Part shown: positions 15,784 through 23,978 of the stretch, in pieces | Layout of the letters: each line of letters opens with the position of its first letter | How positions within the stretch are numbered: position 1 is the stretch's first letter | DNA from: an uncultured bacterium | GTDB taxonomy: Bacteria; Bacillota; Clostridia; Oscillospirales; Ruminococcaceae | Assembly (NCBI GenBank): GCA_905214265.1 | Contig: CAJMLQ010000015.1 | Span: 1 to 36,415 of the forward strand | Direction: 5' to 3' | DNA length: 36,415 nucleotides | The notes under the pieces: generated by a model | Databases searched by the model: none | The model's input: the letters and a program-made list of their open reading frames with translations, nothing else | Told to the model about the DNA's origin: nothing | Translations under genes and position numbers: made by a program

Positions 15784-17140
15784 CGCGATAAAGCTCCACG
15801 TTGGAGAAGCGGGTAAATTCGCCCTGCCAGCCGATAGTCACATCACCCGTAGAACCATGGCGGTTTTTGGCTACGATGCAGGTGGCCAGATTCTCGTTGG
15901 CGGGCTGATCCTGATTCTCCTCGTTATAGTAAGCTTCCCGGAAAAGGAAGAGCACGCTGTCCGCGTCCTGTTCGATGGAGCCGGATTCCCGCAGGTCGGA
16001 GAGCATGGGCCGGTGGCCCTGGCGCTGTTCCGCCGCACGGGAAAGCTGAGAAAGGCAGATGACCGGAACGTTTAGATCCTTGGCCATGACCTTCAAGCTC
16101 CGGGTAATCATGGAGACCTCCTGGACGCGGTTTTCGATCCGGGTCCCGGAACCCATCAGCTGAAGGTAATCGATGATCACCAGCCCCAGGTTTTTCAGCC
16201 GCCGTAGCTTGGCCTTGATCTGGGAGACGGTAATGCCCGCCGAGTCGTCAAAGTAGATGTTGGTGGCACTGAGCCGTTGGGCGGACACCGCCAGCCGGGA
16301 CCACTCCTCGGCGTCCAGATGCCCGGTACGGAGCTTGTCGCTGGTGATGGACGCATCGGAGCTAAGCATGCGGGAGACCAGCTGAGGGTTGGACATCTCC
16401 AAGGAAAAAATCGCCACGTCCACACCGGTTTTCATGGCCACGTTGGCGGCGATGTTCAGGGCAAAGGAGGATTTTCCCATGCCGGGACGGGCCGCTACCA
16501 GGATCAGGTCAGACTTGTTGAGCCCCGAAAGCATGGCGTCCAGGCCGGTAAAGCCGGAAGGAAGGCCGGTATAGCGACTGTCAGTCTTGGAGTTCATCTG
16601 GTAGATCTCGTCGTAGACCCCGATGATGACCTCGCTGATGGGCTTCAGGTCCGCGGACTGCCGTCCCTGACGGATATCGTAAATTTTCTGCTCCGCGGCG
16701 TCCAACAGGGTGCTGGCATCGCCGTCGGACTCCCGAACCGAAGCCGCGATATCTGTGGCTGCGGAAAGGAGATTCCGCAGATAGTATTTCTCCACCACGA
16801 TATCGCAGTAGTGGGAGAGGTTTGCCGTGGTGGGGACCAACTCCATCAAGTGCAGGAGATAGGTCTTGGCGTTCTGGCTGTTCTCAAAGATCCCCGCCCG
16901 CTCGGATTCCTCCAAAAGGGTCACGTAATCGATGGGCTTGGACTCGCTGAACATCTGGACCATCAGGGCGTACAGCTCCTGATGCTGGCGGGTATAAAAC
17001 GCGGCCGGGGCCTTGATGGCGTTCATCACGTCCGGCAGCTTTTCCGGATCGATGAGAATCGCGCCCAGCACCGACTGCTCCGCCTCCAAGCTGTAGGGAA
17101 GGCTCTGGCCGTATTCCGCAAGGGCTTCGTCCGCTGGCAA
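15773..17140 (-). CDS. dnaB: Replicative DNA helicase DnaB
   Basis: DnaB unwinds DNA ahead of the replisome as a hexamer. An N-terminal helical domain (PYSLEAEQSVLGAILI) is followed by a linker and a RecA-like ATPase core with Walker A ARPGMGKSSFAL, VAIFSLEMS, Walker B LGLVIIDYLQLM, and the family marker LSDLRESGSIEQDAD. No intein is seen. The TTG at 17140 is eight nt after GAGG; the GTG at 17149 is part of the ribosome-binding region. It lies 63 bp after rplI, the classical rplI–dnaB order. Confidence 0.97.
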   Translation of the reverse strand: MPADEALAEYGQSLPYSLEAEQSVLGAILIDPEKLPDVMNAIKAPAAFYTRQHQELYALMVQMFSESKPIDYVTLLEESERAGIFENSQNAKTYLLHLMELVPTTANLSHYCDIVVEKYYLRNLLSAATDIAASVRESDGDASTLLDAAEQKIYDIRQGRQSADLKPISEVIIGVYDEIYQMNSKTDSRYTGLPSGFTGLDAMLSGLNKSDLILVAARPGMGKSSFALNIAANVAMKTGVDVAIFSLEMSNPQLVSRMLSSDASITSDKLRTGHLDAEEWSRLAVSAQRLSATNIYFDDSAGITVSQIKAKLRRLKNLGLVIIDYLQLMGSGTRIENRVQEVSMITRSLKVMAKDLNVPVICLSQLSRAAEQRQGHRPMLSDLRESGSIEQDADSVLFLFREAYYNEENQDQPANENLATCIVAKNRHGSTGDVTIGWQGEFTRFSNVELYRDEP

Positions 17141-17203
17141 TGCAATCACCTCGTCTGCGTAAAAATGGAAAAAAGGGCGGATGCGGCTCCGCCCCGGCTT
17201 TGT

Positions 17204-17647
17204 TTATTCTTTTACCATGACCTTCATGGAGGCTACTACGCCGTTGTGGAGCTTCAGGTCGAAGGAAAAGGTTCCAAACGCCTTGATCTCGCTCTCCATG
17301 GAAATTTTCTTCTTGTCCACGTCCAGCTTGTACTGCTCCTTCAGAGCCTGGGCGATCTCCTTGGCGGTAACCGCTCCGAAAAGCCGCCCGCCGGCGCCGG
17401 CTTTTGCCGTGACGGTAACGGTTTTGCCGTCCAGCGCAGCCTTATTGGCCTTGGCAGCGTCCAGCTCCACCTGGGCGTGATGGGCCTTGGCTGCGTCCTG
17501 GGTCTTTTTCGCGTTGATGGCAGCGGGAGTCGCCTCAATGGCCAATCCCTTTTTCAGCAGGCAGTTGCGGGCGTAACTGTCCGCGACTTCCACCAGGTCA
17601 CCCTTCTTGCCGGATCCTCTTACATCCTCTGTCAAAATCACTTTCAT
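17204..17647 (-). CDS. rplI: 50S ribosomal protein L9
   Basis: The 147-residue protein starts MKVILTEDVRGSGKKGDLVEV, the standard L9 N-terminus that binds 23S rRNA, then a long Ala/Lys-rich helix (about 40-75) and the C-terminal globular domain. The ATG at 17647 matches the family start; an upstream ATG adds only three residues. GGAGGAAAGG lies upstream. It sits between gdpP and dnaB. Confidence 0.97.
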   Translation of the reverse strand: MKVILTEDVRGSGKKGDLVEVADSYARNCLLKKGLAIEATPAAINAKKTQDAAKAHHAQVELDAAKANKAALDGKTVTVTAKAGAGGRLFGAVTAKEIAQALKEQYKLDVDKKKISMESEIKAFGTFSFDLKLHNGVVASMKVMVKE

Positions 17648-17692
17648 GCAAATCATCCTTTCCTCCGGCAGCGCCGGGATTATTGAACCGGG

Positions 17693-19666
17693 TCAGCTCT
17701 TTTGGTGATCCCGGAAGTATTTGTCGATGGCCTCCAGCAGCTGCTGTTTGACCTTTTCCATTTCCGCACCCTTGATCTGGGCCGCCGCCATGGTGTGATG
17801 GCCGCCACCGCCAAGCATTTCCATGATGATCTGAACGTTGATGACCCCCATAGAACGGGCAGAAATGCAGATCTCCCCATTATTTTCATAAAGGACAAAG
17901 GAGCCGTCCACGCCGTCGATGCTCAGCAGTTCATCCGCCGCCTGAGGGGCTACGATGCGCATATCCTCCGCGCTGAAATCGCTCTCCGCCACAGCGCAGT
18001 TCTTGTAGATCTGCGCCCCGGAAACAATCCGGGACCGCCGCTGGTAGGAATCCATGGTGTTGGAGAAGAGCTTTCGGACCGTGATAGTATCTGCGCCGAT
18101 GCGCCGCAGGTAGGCCGCCGCCTCAAAGGTGCGCACGCCGGTACGGAGGACGAAATTGCGGGTATCCAGCATGATGCCGGAAAGCAGAGCCTGAGCAATC
18201 ACCGCGTTGATGCGGCAGTTTTCGCCCATGTACTGGATCAGCTCCGTCACCATCTCCGAAGCGGAGGAGGCGTAGGGCTCATGATAGAAGATCACGGCGT
18301 TGTCAATATGGTTGACCATCTTGCGGTGGTGGTCGACGACGACTACCGTTTTGCAACGGTTGTAAATCTCGTGAGATTCCACCAAATTCTGGGTGTGGGT
18401 GTCGCAGATGATGAGGAGCGTGTCCTCCGTGACGCTAAACAGCGCCTCCGACGGGTCAACGAACAGATTCCCGCAGCCCTCTTTGGACACCATGTCAATG
18501 AGGATATTGGCCAGGGTCTTATCCCGGTCTACCACCACGTCGGCCTGCTTGCCGATGGAGCGGATGGCATAGGCCAGGCCCACCGACGCGCCGACGCAGT
18601 CCAGATCCCCGAATTTATGGCCCATGACCAGCACCCGGTCTGCGTTCTGGATCAGCTCGGAAAGGGCGTTGGCTACAATACGGGTCTTGACCTTGGTGCG
18701 CTTTTCCACACCCTTGGATACGCCGCCGTAAAACTCGTACACCGTCTGATTTTTGATTGCGGCCTGATCGCCGCCCCGGCCGAGAGCCATATCCAGCGCC
18801 TGCCGGGCGGCCGCCTCGCTCTCCGCAAGGGTGGCCTCCCCGCGGCCGACGCCGATGGAAAGGGTGACCGGCAGATTCCCGTCGGTCTGGATGCTGCGGG
18901 TGTCGTCGAGGATCTTAAAGCGGCTGGCGATGATCTTTTCCAGATGCTGCTCCTCCACCACCACGAGGAATTTATCCCCGTCAAACCGCTTGATGAAGCT
19001 GGTGGTCATGGAGCTGATGAAATCCTCCAGGGTGCTGTCGATGGCGCCCAGAATGCGGGATTTTTCGCTCTCCTTGGCGTGTTGCATGACCTCCCCGTAA
19101 TTGTCCAGCATGATGAGCATCACCGAAGGCCGGGTCAGCTTATAGAGGGAAGCCGCTTTCTGCAGCTCCGTGACATCGACAAAGTACAGCGTGGCCAAGG
19201 TTTCGGCATTTTCGCTGCGGCTGATGCCGTAGACCCGGTACCAGCGGTTCTGGTAACAAATCTCCCGCCCGTCCGCCGTGCAGAGATCCTCTAGGCGCTC
19301 CTTGGTCACCAGATCCAGGCTGGTCCCATAGATATCGCCGCCAGGGATGATCCTCTCCCGGAAGGACTCGGAATACCAGACCACCTCTCGCTCCTCTGTA
19401 ACGATAACCACGGGGAGGGGAAAATCGTGGAGAAAATGGCGCTGCCCGGCGTCCAGCTGGTCCAGGACCTTGTCCATGATGGCGTGGATCTGGCCCTGCA
19501 TGTGAATCATCTGCCAGATGCACAAGCCGCAGACCACCAGCACCACCGGCGCGGCGATGCATAGGGCGAGGGGGCTGACAAACCACAGCGCAGCCGCCAG
19601 CCCCAGGCAGACTACGATCAGGAGAATGAGATAGAAGCGAAGATTCCAGAGCCGTTTCTGATTCAT
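17693..19666 (-). CDS. gdpP: Cyclic-di-AMP phosphodiesterase GdpP
   Basis: GdpP hydrolyses the signal c-di-AMP and so influences cell-wall and potassium homeostasis. Two N-terminal membrane helices (about 8-50) are followed by a PAS-like domain, a degenerate GGDEF domain whose active site reads RFDGDKFLV instead of GGDEF, and the DHH domain with VVVDHHRKM. The DHHA1 end carries GGGGHHTMAAAQI. Length 657 is typical. The ATG at 19666 has only a weak purine-rich site (AAGAGAG). It is first in a gdpP–rplI–dnaB–tilS–hpt–ftsH run and has its own promoter. Confidence 0.95.
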   Translation of the reverse strand: MNQKRLWNLRFYLILLIVVCLGLAAALWFVSPLALCIAAPVVLVVCGLCIWQMIHMQGQIHAIMDKVLDQLDAGQRHFLHDFPLPVVIVTEEREVVWYSESFRERIIPGGDIYGTSLDLVTKERLEDLCTADGREICYQNRWYRVYGISRSENAETLATLYFVDVTELQKAASLYKLTRPSVMLIMLDNYGEVMQHAKESEKSRILGAIDSTLEDFISSMTTSFIKRFDGDKFLVVVEEQHLEKIIASRFKILDDTRSIQTDGNLPVTLSIGVGRGEATLAESEAAARQALDMALGRGGDQAAIKNQTVYEFYGGVSKGVEKRTKVKTRIVANALSELIQNADRVLVMGHKFGDLDCVGASVGLAYAIRSIGKQADVVVDRDKTLANILIDMVSKEGCGNLFVDPSEALFSVTEDTLLIICDTHTQNLVESHEIYNRCKTVVVVDHHRKMVNHIDNAVIFYHEPYASSASEMVTELIQYMGENCRINAVIAQALLSGIMLDTRNFVLRTGVRTFEAAAYLRRIGADTITVRKLFSNTMDSYQRRSRIVSGAQIYKNCAVAESDFSAEDMRIVAPQAADELLSIDGVDGSFVLYENNGEICISARSMGVINVQIIMEMLGGGGHHTMAAAQIKGAEMEKVKQQLLEAIDKYFRDHQKS

Positions 19667-19742
19667 GACTCTCTTGCCTTTCCGGCCCCGAAGGGCTGTA
19701 TGAAGTTGGAGGGCCCGCAAAAACAGTACCCCCATTTTCTCT

Positions 19743-19771
19743 ATTATAAGATATTTGCCCCGCCAATGCAA
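19743..19771 (-). promoter_or_regulatory. Promoter of the gdpP–ftsH operon
   Basis: On the minus strand TTGCAT (19766-19771) and TATAAT (19743-19748) are spaced by 17 bp. The -35 is within the loop and 3' arm of the hairpin that follows the RNase J gene. The expected leader to gdpP is about 70 nt. Confidence 0.75.
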
Positions 19772-19787
19772 GCGCGTTGGCGGGGCA
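19756..19787. terminator. Hairpin after the RNase J gene
   Basis: TGCCCCGCCAA pairs perfectly with TTGGCGGGGCA around a 10-nt loop. In the RNase J direction the stem is followed by AAATATC rather than a T run, so it may be a weak terminator or a 3'-stabilising stem. It overlaps the gdpP promoter. Confidence 0.5.
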
Positions 19788-19801
19788 ATGGCGTATTTTT
19801 T

Positions 19802-21964
19802 CTAGATTTCCATGATGATAGGCAGAATCATGGGGTCCCGCTTGGTCTTTTTGTAGATAAAGGAGGAGAGTTGATCCTTGATGCTGACCTTTAAGGCGCT
19901 CCACTCCCGGACGCCTTTCTCCTGACAGTCGGACAGGGTCCGCTTGACCAGTTGGCGGGCCTCCTCCATCAGAGCCTCGGATTCCCGGACATAGACAAAG
20001 CCTCGGGAGACGATGTCCGGCCCCGCGACCACCGAGCCAGATTCGCTCTCGATGGTGACTACCACGATGATCAGGCCGTCCTGAGCCAGATGCTGCCGGT
20101 CCCGCAGGACGATGGAACCTACGTCTCCGACGCCGTAGCCGTCCACAAAGACCCGTCCGGCCTCTACCGAGCCGCCGGGCTGGAGAGTCTCGCCGTCCAG
20201 CTCCGTGACCTGGCCGATGTCCGTAATGAGAATGTGGTCCGGCGCGATACCCATATCCCGGGCCAGCTGGGCGTTGGATATCAGATGCTTATACTCGCCG
20301 TGAACCGGAATGAAGAACTTGGGCTTGGTGATGGAGAGCATCATCTTCAGGTCCCCCTGACAGGCGTGGCCGGAAACGTGGACCTCGTACATGGATTTGT
20401 AGATGACCTCAGCCCCCAGTTTCAACAGGTCGTTGACCACCCGGGTGACGTGCTTTTCGTTGCCGGGGATTGGGGTCGCCGAAATGATGATATAATCGTT
20501 GGCGGTAACACTGACCTTGCGGTGCTCCCCCGCCGCCATGCGGGACAAAGCGGACAGCGGCTCGCCCTGGCTTCCGGTGGTGCAGATGACCAGCCGGTTG
20601 GAGGGATAGCGGCCGATGTTGTCGATGTCCACCAGGACGTCTTTGGGGACGTTCAGATAGCCAAGCTCTATGGCCTTGGTGACCACGTTGACCATGCTCC
20701 GCCCGGAGACCGCCACCTTGCGTCCGGTCTGGACCGCCATATTGACGATCTGCTGGATGCGGTGGATGTTGGAGGAGAAGGTGGCGATGATAATCCGCCG
20801 GTCGCCGGCCTTCTGGAAGAGGTTTTCAAAGGTCGCGCCCACCTTCTGCTCGCTTTCGGAGAAGCCGGGGCGCTCGGCATTGGTGGAGTCCGCCAGCAGG
20901 CAGAGGACCCCCTGGCTGCCGTATTCCGCAAACCGGGCGATGTCGATGGGGGTGTCGTCGATGGGGGTGTAGTCCACCTTGAAGTCCCCAGTCTGGATGA
21001 TGACGCCCACCGGTGTGGTGATGGCCACCGCCATGGCGTCGGGGATGGAGTGGTTGACGTGGATAAACTCCACGGAAAAGCAGCCCAGCTTGATGGTGTC
21101 CCGGGGCTTGACGACGTTGAGCTTCGCCTTTCCTAACAGTCCATGCTCCTTGAGCTTTCCCTCGATAAGGCCGATGGTCAGCGCGGCGCTGTAAATCGGG
21201 ATGCCAGTGCCCACCTTTTTGAGAAAATACGGGATGGAGCCGATGTGGTCCTCATGACCATGGGTGACCACCAGGCCGCGGATACGCTCCACGTTCTTTT
21301 CCAACCAGGTGAAGTCTGGGATGACGATGTCCACGCCCAGCATGTCTGCATCCGGAAAGCCCATGCCGCAGTCTACCAGGAAAATGTCGTTGCCGCACTC
21401 ATACGCGGTGATGTTCTTACCGATTTCGTTCAGACCGCCTAAAGGGATGATCCGAACCACCGGCTTGCGGCTTTTCCCGCGGCCTTTTGCGGCATTTGGC
21501 TTGGTCCCCGCAGCAGTGCGGCCGTTTTGTGCCGGGCGGCGGTTATTCCGGACCGGGGCAGCGGGTGCGGCGGCCGGGGCGGTCTCCGCAGGCGGCGCAG
21601 CGGTTTCCGGAGCCGGCGTCTTGCTCTTGGCTGGCGGTCGCGGACCGCTGCGGTACTGGCCCCGGCGCCCCGCAGGACGGGCGACGGGCTTCTCCTCCGC
21701 TTTGGCAGGCTCCGGTTTCTTCGCGGGCGCCGCTTTTTCAGCAGAGGCCTTCTCCGTCAGATTGTCCGAAGCAGGAACCACAAGTCCCAGCGGCTCGGAG
21801 GCAGGCGCTGCCGCCTCAGCTGCGGCTGGTTTCCGCGTGCGGCTGGAGCGGTTATAGCGCCGTCCGCCGGAAGAGCGCGGTTTCTTCTCCGCAGCTGTCC
21901 CGTCTGAAAATAAAGCGTCGATGATTTTTGTTTTGTTAATGTTGTTGTTTGATTGATCGTTCAC
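19802..21964 (-). CDS. rnj: Ribonuclease J with long N-terminal extension
   Basis: RNase J is a 5'-to-3' exo- and endoribonuclease of the metallo-beta-lactamase/beta-CASP class. The core starts near residue 169 (VRIIPLGGLNEIGKN) and has the zinc motif HGHEDH (235-240). It also shows the beta-CASP strand DRRIIIATFSSNIHRIQQ, the CTTGSQGEPLSAL block and VSGHACQGD. Before it lies about 168 residues of low-complexity Ala/Pro/Lys/Arg sequence, so the total is 720 against about 555 for the usual enzyme. The GTG at 21964 has AGGAAGGA at six nt spacing. The 3' end is normal. It is preceded by a long leader. Confidence 0.95.
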   Translation of the reverse strand: MNDQSNNNINKTKIIDALFSDGTAAEKKPRSSGGRRYNRSSRTRKPAAAEAAAPASEPLGLVVPASDNLTEKASAEKAAPAKKPEPAKAEEKPVARPAGRRGQYRSGPRPPAKSKTPAPETAAPPAETAPAAAPAAPVRNNRRPAQNGRTAAGTKPNAAKGRGKSRKPVVRIIPLGGLNEIGKNITAYECGNDIFLVDCGMGFPDADMLGVDIVIPDFTWLEKNVERIRGLVVTHGHEDHIGSIPYFLKKVGTGIPIYSAALTIGLIEGKLKEHGLLGKAKLNVVKPRDTIKLGCFSVEFIHVNHSIPDAMAVAITTPVGVIIQTGDFKVDYTPIDDTPIDIARFAEYGSQGVLCLLADSTNAERPGFSESEQKVGATFENLFQKAGDRRIIIATFSSNIHRIQQIVNMAVQTGRKVAVSGRSMVNVVTKAIELGYLNVPKDVLVDIDNIGRYPSNRLVICTTGSQGEPLSALSRMAAGEHRKVSVTANDYIIISATPIPGNEKHVTRVVNDLLKLGAEVIYKSMYEVHVSGHACQGDLKMMLSITKPKFFIPVHGEYKHLISNAQLARDMGIAPDHILITDIGQVTELDGETLQPGGSVEAGRVFVDGYGVGDVGSIVLRDRQHLAQDGLIIVVVTIESESGSVVAGPDIVSRGFVYVRESEALMEEARQLVKRTLSDCQEKGVREWSALKVSIKDQLSSFIYKKTKRDPMILPIIMEI

Positions 21965-22403
21965 ACAAAATCCTTCCTTTTCTGAGAAATTGCGAAACAA
22001 GAAGATGTGGGCATCAAAAATAATGCGTTCCGGAAATCAGCCGTTACTCCGGACGCTTCTTCAAAACAGAAAAAAGCTGTAACAAACCCAAGACCAAAGG
22101 CTTTCCGTGGTTCCCGGGGATTTTCCGCCGGTATCCGCCTGTGGCCGGACATTCTCGTTTCGCTATGTAGTTTTATGGATATATTCCATCCGGGAAAACG
22201 GCGTATAATCCGAACCGACCGCTTTTCACCGGAAACTGCCTGATCCATTGGCGGCAGACCTATTTGCAGTTGCCGTTCAAAATACTCTTGAAACAACCTC
22301 GCAGGCGCAATTCCGAATCCGGCAAAACTCCTCGCGGGTTTCCGGGAATCTCCATTTCATCCATTCTGCTGAAAGCGCTGCAAGTGAATCCGAACAAATA
22401 GTC
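21965..22403 (-). other. Long (about 440 nt) 5' leader of the RNase J gene
   Basis: The region from the predicted transcription start near 22403 to the GTG start holds no recognised gene or known riboswitch. An open frame beginning with TTG at 22296 runs to 21961 (111 codons) and its stop overlaps the RNase J start. Its start codon abuts GAGG and its sequence does not look like a protein, so coding is doubtful. The leader may be a target for autoregulated decay. Confidence 0.5.
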
Positions 22404-22409
22404 CTTTAT

Positions 22410-22438
22410 ATTATATCAGAACCGGGGCGGCCTGTCAA
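22410..22438 (-). promoter_or_regulatory. Consensus SigA promoter of the RNase J gene
   Basis: On the minus strand TTGACA (22433-22438) and TATAAT (22410-22415) are both perfect consensus hexamers with a 17-bp spacer. It lies 48 bp after the end of the phosphohexomutase-like gene. Confidence 0.9.
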
Positions 22439-22486
22439 GAAGGCAGGACCGGCCCAGTCCTCGCTTTTCTATATTCCGCAAAAAAT

Positions 22487-23704
22487 TTACATTTGTGGTC
22501 GGTCCCCTTTTGGAAGCCGGTGATTAGCCAACTCCTCCTCTGCAAACTGGCAGAGTTCCCCGGCCATTTCCATGTTTGCTCCCTCCGCGACCAGAAAGAG
22601 CGCCCGGCCCGCCCGCGCCGGACACAGTCGGATCTCTCCGCCGTTCAGCGGGAAGCAGATGCCGCGCTCTCCGGGAAGCAGGTCCCGGCCCGCCGCCACG
22701 GTGCGGGAGACTACGGCGTAGCCGGGGAGCCGTTTTTCCAACTCCTCTAGGCTGCATTGGTTCTCCCGGAGCAGAGAGAGCAGCCGGATGCCCAACATCA
22801 GGCCGTCCCGCAGAAATGGCTGCCGCATCCCCAAGTTGCGGGCGCTGCGGTCGTTATCGCTGTCAAACCCGTCCTCGTACCGGAGGGCCTTTCTGCCCCA
22901 CCGCGCCGCGATCCGGTCCAGAACCCGGGGCGCCGACGCAGGTACGGAAGCGTCCTGCCCCCGGCGGAACAAATCCATGCACACCAAAAGCAAAACCCGG
23001 TCGGTAAAAATATAATCGCTGACCTTGTCATAGGCGGAGACGTTCCGCCCATCGGCGGAGATCTGAAGGGTTAACCCGCCCTCCGCAAACCGGCAGCCCA
23101 GCCGGGAAAGGGCTTCCTCCGCCAGAGCCCGAACCGCGGAGCTGGCGCATTTCACAGACACCGACATTCCCGACAGGGTGCAGACCGCCGACTTAATCAA
23201 TTCAATCCGATAAAGCTCTCGCATGCTGGGCATTGCTAAAATGCCGCCGTAGGAAGAATAGGGTGAAGACGGCATTCCCTTCTCCAAAAGCTCCAGCAGC
23301 CGCCCTTTTTCCCCTGCGGACAGCGGCAGCCCGCCCCGTGAAAAAATACGCACAGGGGTCTCGGAAGAGGCGTCGGCATATACGCCCCAATCCGCTGCGG
23401 AGCGGCTGATGCAATACCCGCACTGGCTCTCAAAGCAGTCGCCGAAATCCCACACGGTCCCTCCCGTCTGAGCAATCCCCGCTGTCAGAGCGGCCATCAG
23501 GGCTCGGGAGGCGGGAGAGCCGCTGGCCGCTGCCCCGATCATTCCCCTGGGATGCAGTCTGCCCAGCGCCTGCCCAATACGGACTGCGTCTTCCGGCGAA
23601 AGAAACGGTATCCCGGCCGCGGCCAGGCCAGTGCCGTCAAAATAGAAATGCGCGGTATGCGGCTCCTCGCTCCGTCGGTTCTTTTCTCCTTCCGATGCTC
23701 TCAT
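22487..23704 (-). CDS. Degenerate phosphohexomutase-fold protein (probable pseudoenzyme)
   Basis: The protein (405 aa) has the spacing and strand pattern of GlmM/phosphoglucomutase proteins: FDGTGL near residue 22, LSPEDAVRIGQALG, and a last domain ending LVAEGANMEMAGEL. Each active-site loop is altered. The phosphoserine loop (family ASHNP) reads SSETP at 113-117, keeping Ser114 but losing His and Asn. The metal loop (DGDxDR) reads ISADGR at 215-220. The sugar loop (ExSGH) is replaced by YEDGF, and the phosphate loop (RPSGTEP) by CPARAGR at 361-367. Catalysis is therefore unlikely, while the frame is intact, arguing for a retained binding or regulatory role. GGAGG precedes the ATG. The family call is from motif pattern only. 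Confidence 0.7.
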   Translation of the reverse strand: MRASEGEKNRRSEEPHTAHFYFDGTGLAAAGIPFLSPEDAVRIGQALGRLHPRGMIGAAASGSPASRALMAALTAGIAQTGGTVWDFGDCFESQCGYCISRSAADWGVYADASSETPVRIFSRGGLPLSAGEKGRLLELLEKGMPSSPYSSYGGILAMPSMRELYRIELIKSAVCTLSGMSVSVKCASSAVRALAEEALSRLGCRFAEGGLTLQISADGRNVSAYDKVSDYIFTDRVLLLVCMDLFRRGQDASVPASAPRVLDRIAARWGRKALRYEDGFDSDNDRSARNLGMRQPFLRDGLMLGIRLLSLLRENQCSLEELEKRLPGYAVVSRTVAAGRDLLPGERGICFPLNGGEIRLCPARAGRALFLVAEGANMEMAGELCQFAEEELANHRLPKGDRPQM

Positions 23705-23861
23705 GGCGTTTCCTCCTGTCCCGTGCGCAGTTTTCCTGCGGTGCTTCTGTGGTTAGTATGGCGGTTTTCCAAAAGCCTATGCAGGAAATCGAATGGATGG
23801 GTTGCAAAATCGAATTTCCGGAAAATTCCCAATCTCTTTTTGAAAAATTTACAGCTTCTTC

Positions 23862-23920
23862 TTGATTTCCACCGTCTCCCCTTTTATACTAAAAGCTGAC
23901 TGACCGGTCAGTCAGCTTTT
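23862..23920 (+). promoter_or_regulatory. RND promoter with perfect 30-bp TetR-type palindrome
   Basis: TTGATT (23862-23867) and TATACT (23885-23890) are spaced by 17 bp. Immediately after the -10, AAAAGCTGACTGACC (23891-23905) is followed by its exact reverse complement (23906-23920). The core TGACTGACCGGTCAGTCA resembles operators of TetR/AcrR regulators. Binding would cover the transcription start. The likely ligand-responsive repressor is the TetR protein encoded after the exporter. The remainder of 23705-23978 holds no gene. Confidence 0.85.
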
Positions 23921-23978
23921 GCCGGCGCCGTGTCTCTCCCGCTATCCAACCCAGCCTACATACACAGGAGGAAACAGC

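Noticed and set aside
16277..17686. A long plus-strand open frame opposite dnaB and rplI
   Set aside because: It spans two real genes on the other strand and shows no recognisable domain.
17702..19294. A long plus-strand open frame (about 530 codons) opposite gdpP
   Set aside because: It is antisense to gdpP, which carries all expected motifs. Long antisense frames are common at this GC content.
19952..21136. A 394-codon plus-strand frame opposite the RNase J gene
   Set aside because: It is antisense to the catalytic core and rich in Asp/Val/Gly/His as expected from the complementary strand.
21961..22296. A 111-codon frame in the RNase J leader whose stop overlaps the GTG start
   Set aside because: The TTG start abuts the only GAGG, the sequence looks non-protein, and no family is recognised. 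Translational coupling remains possible but unsupported.
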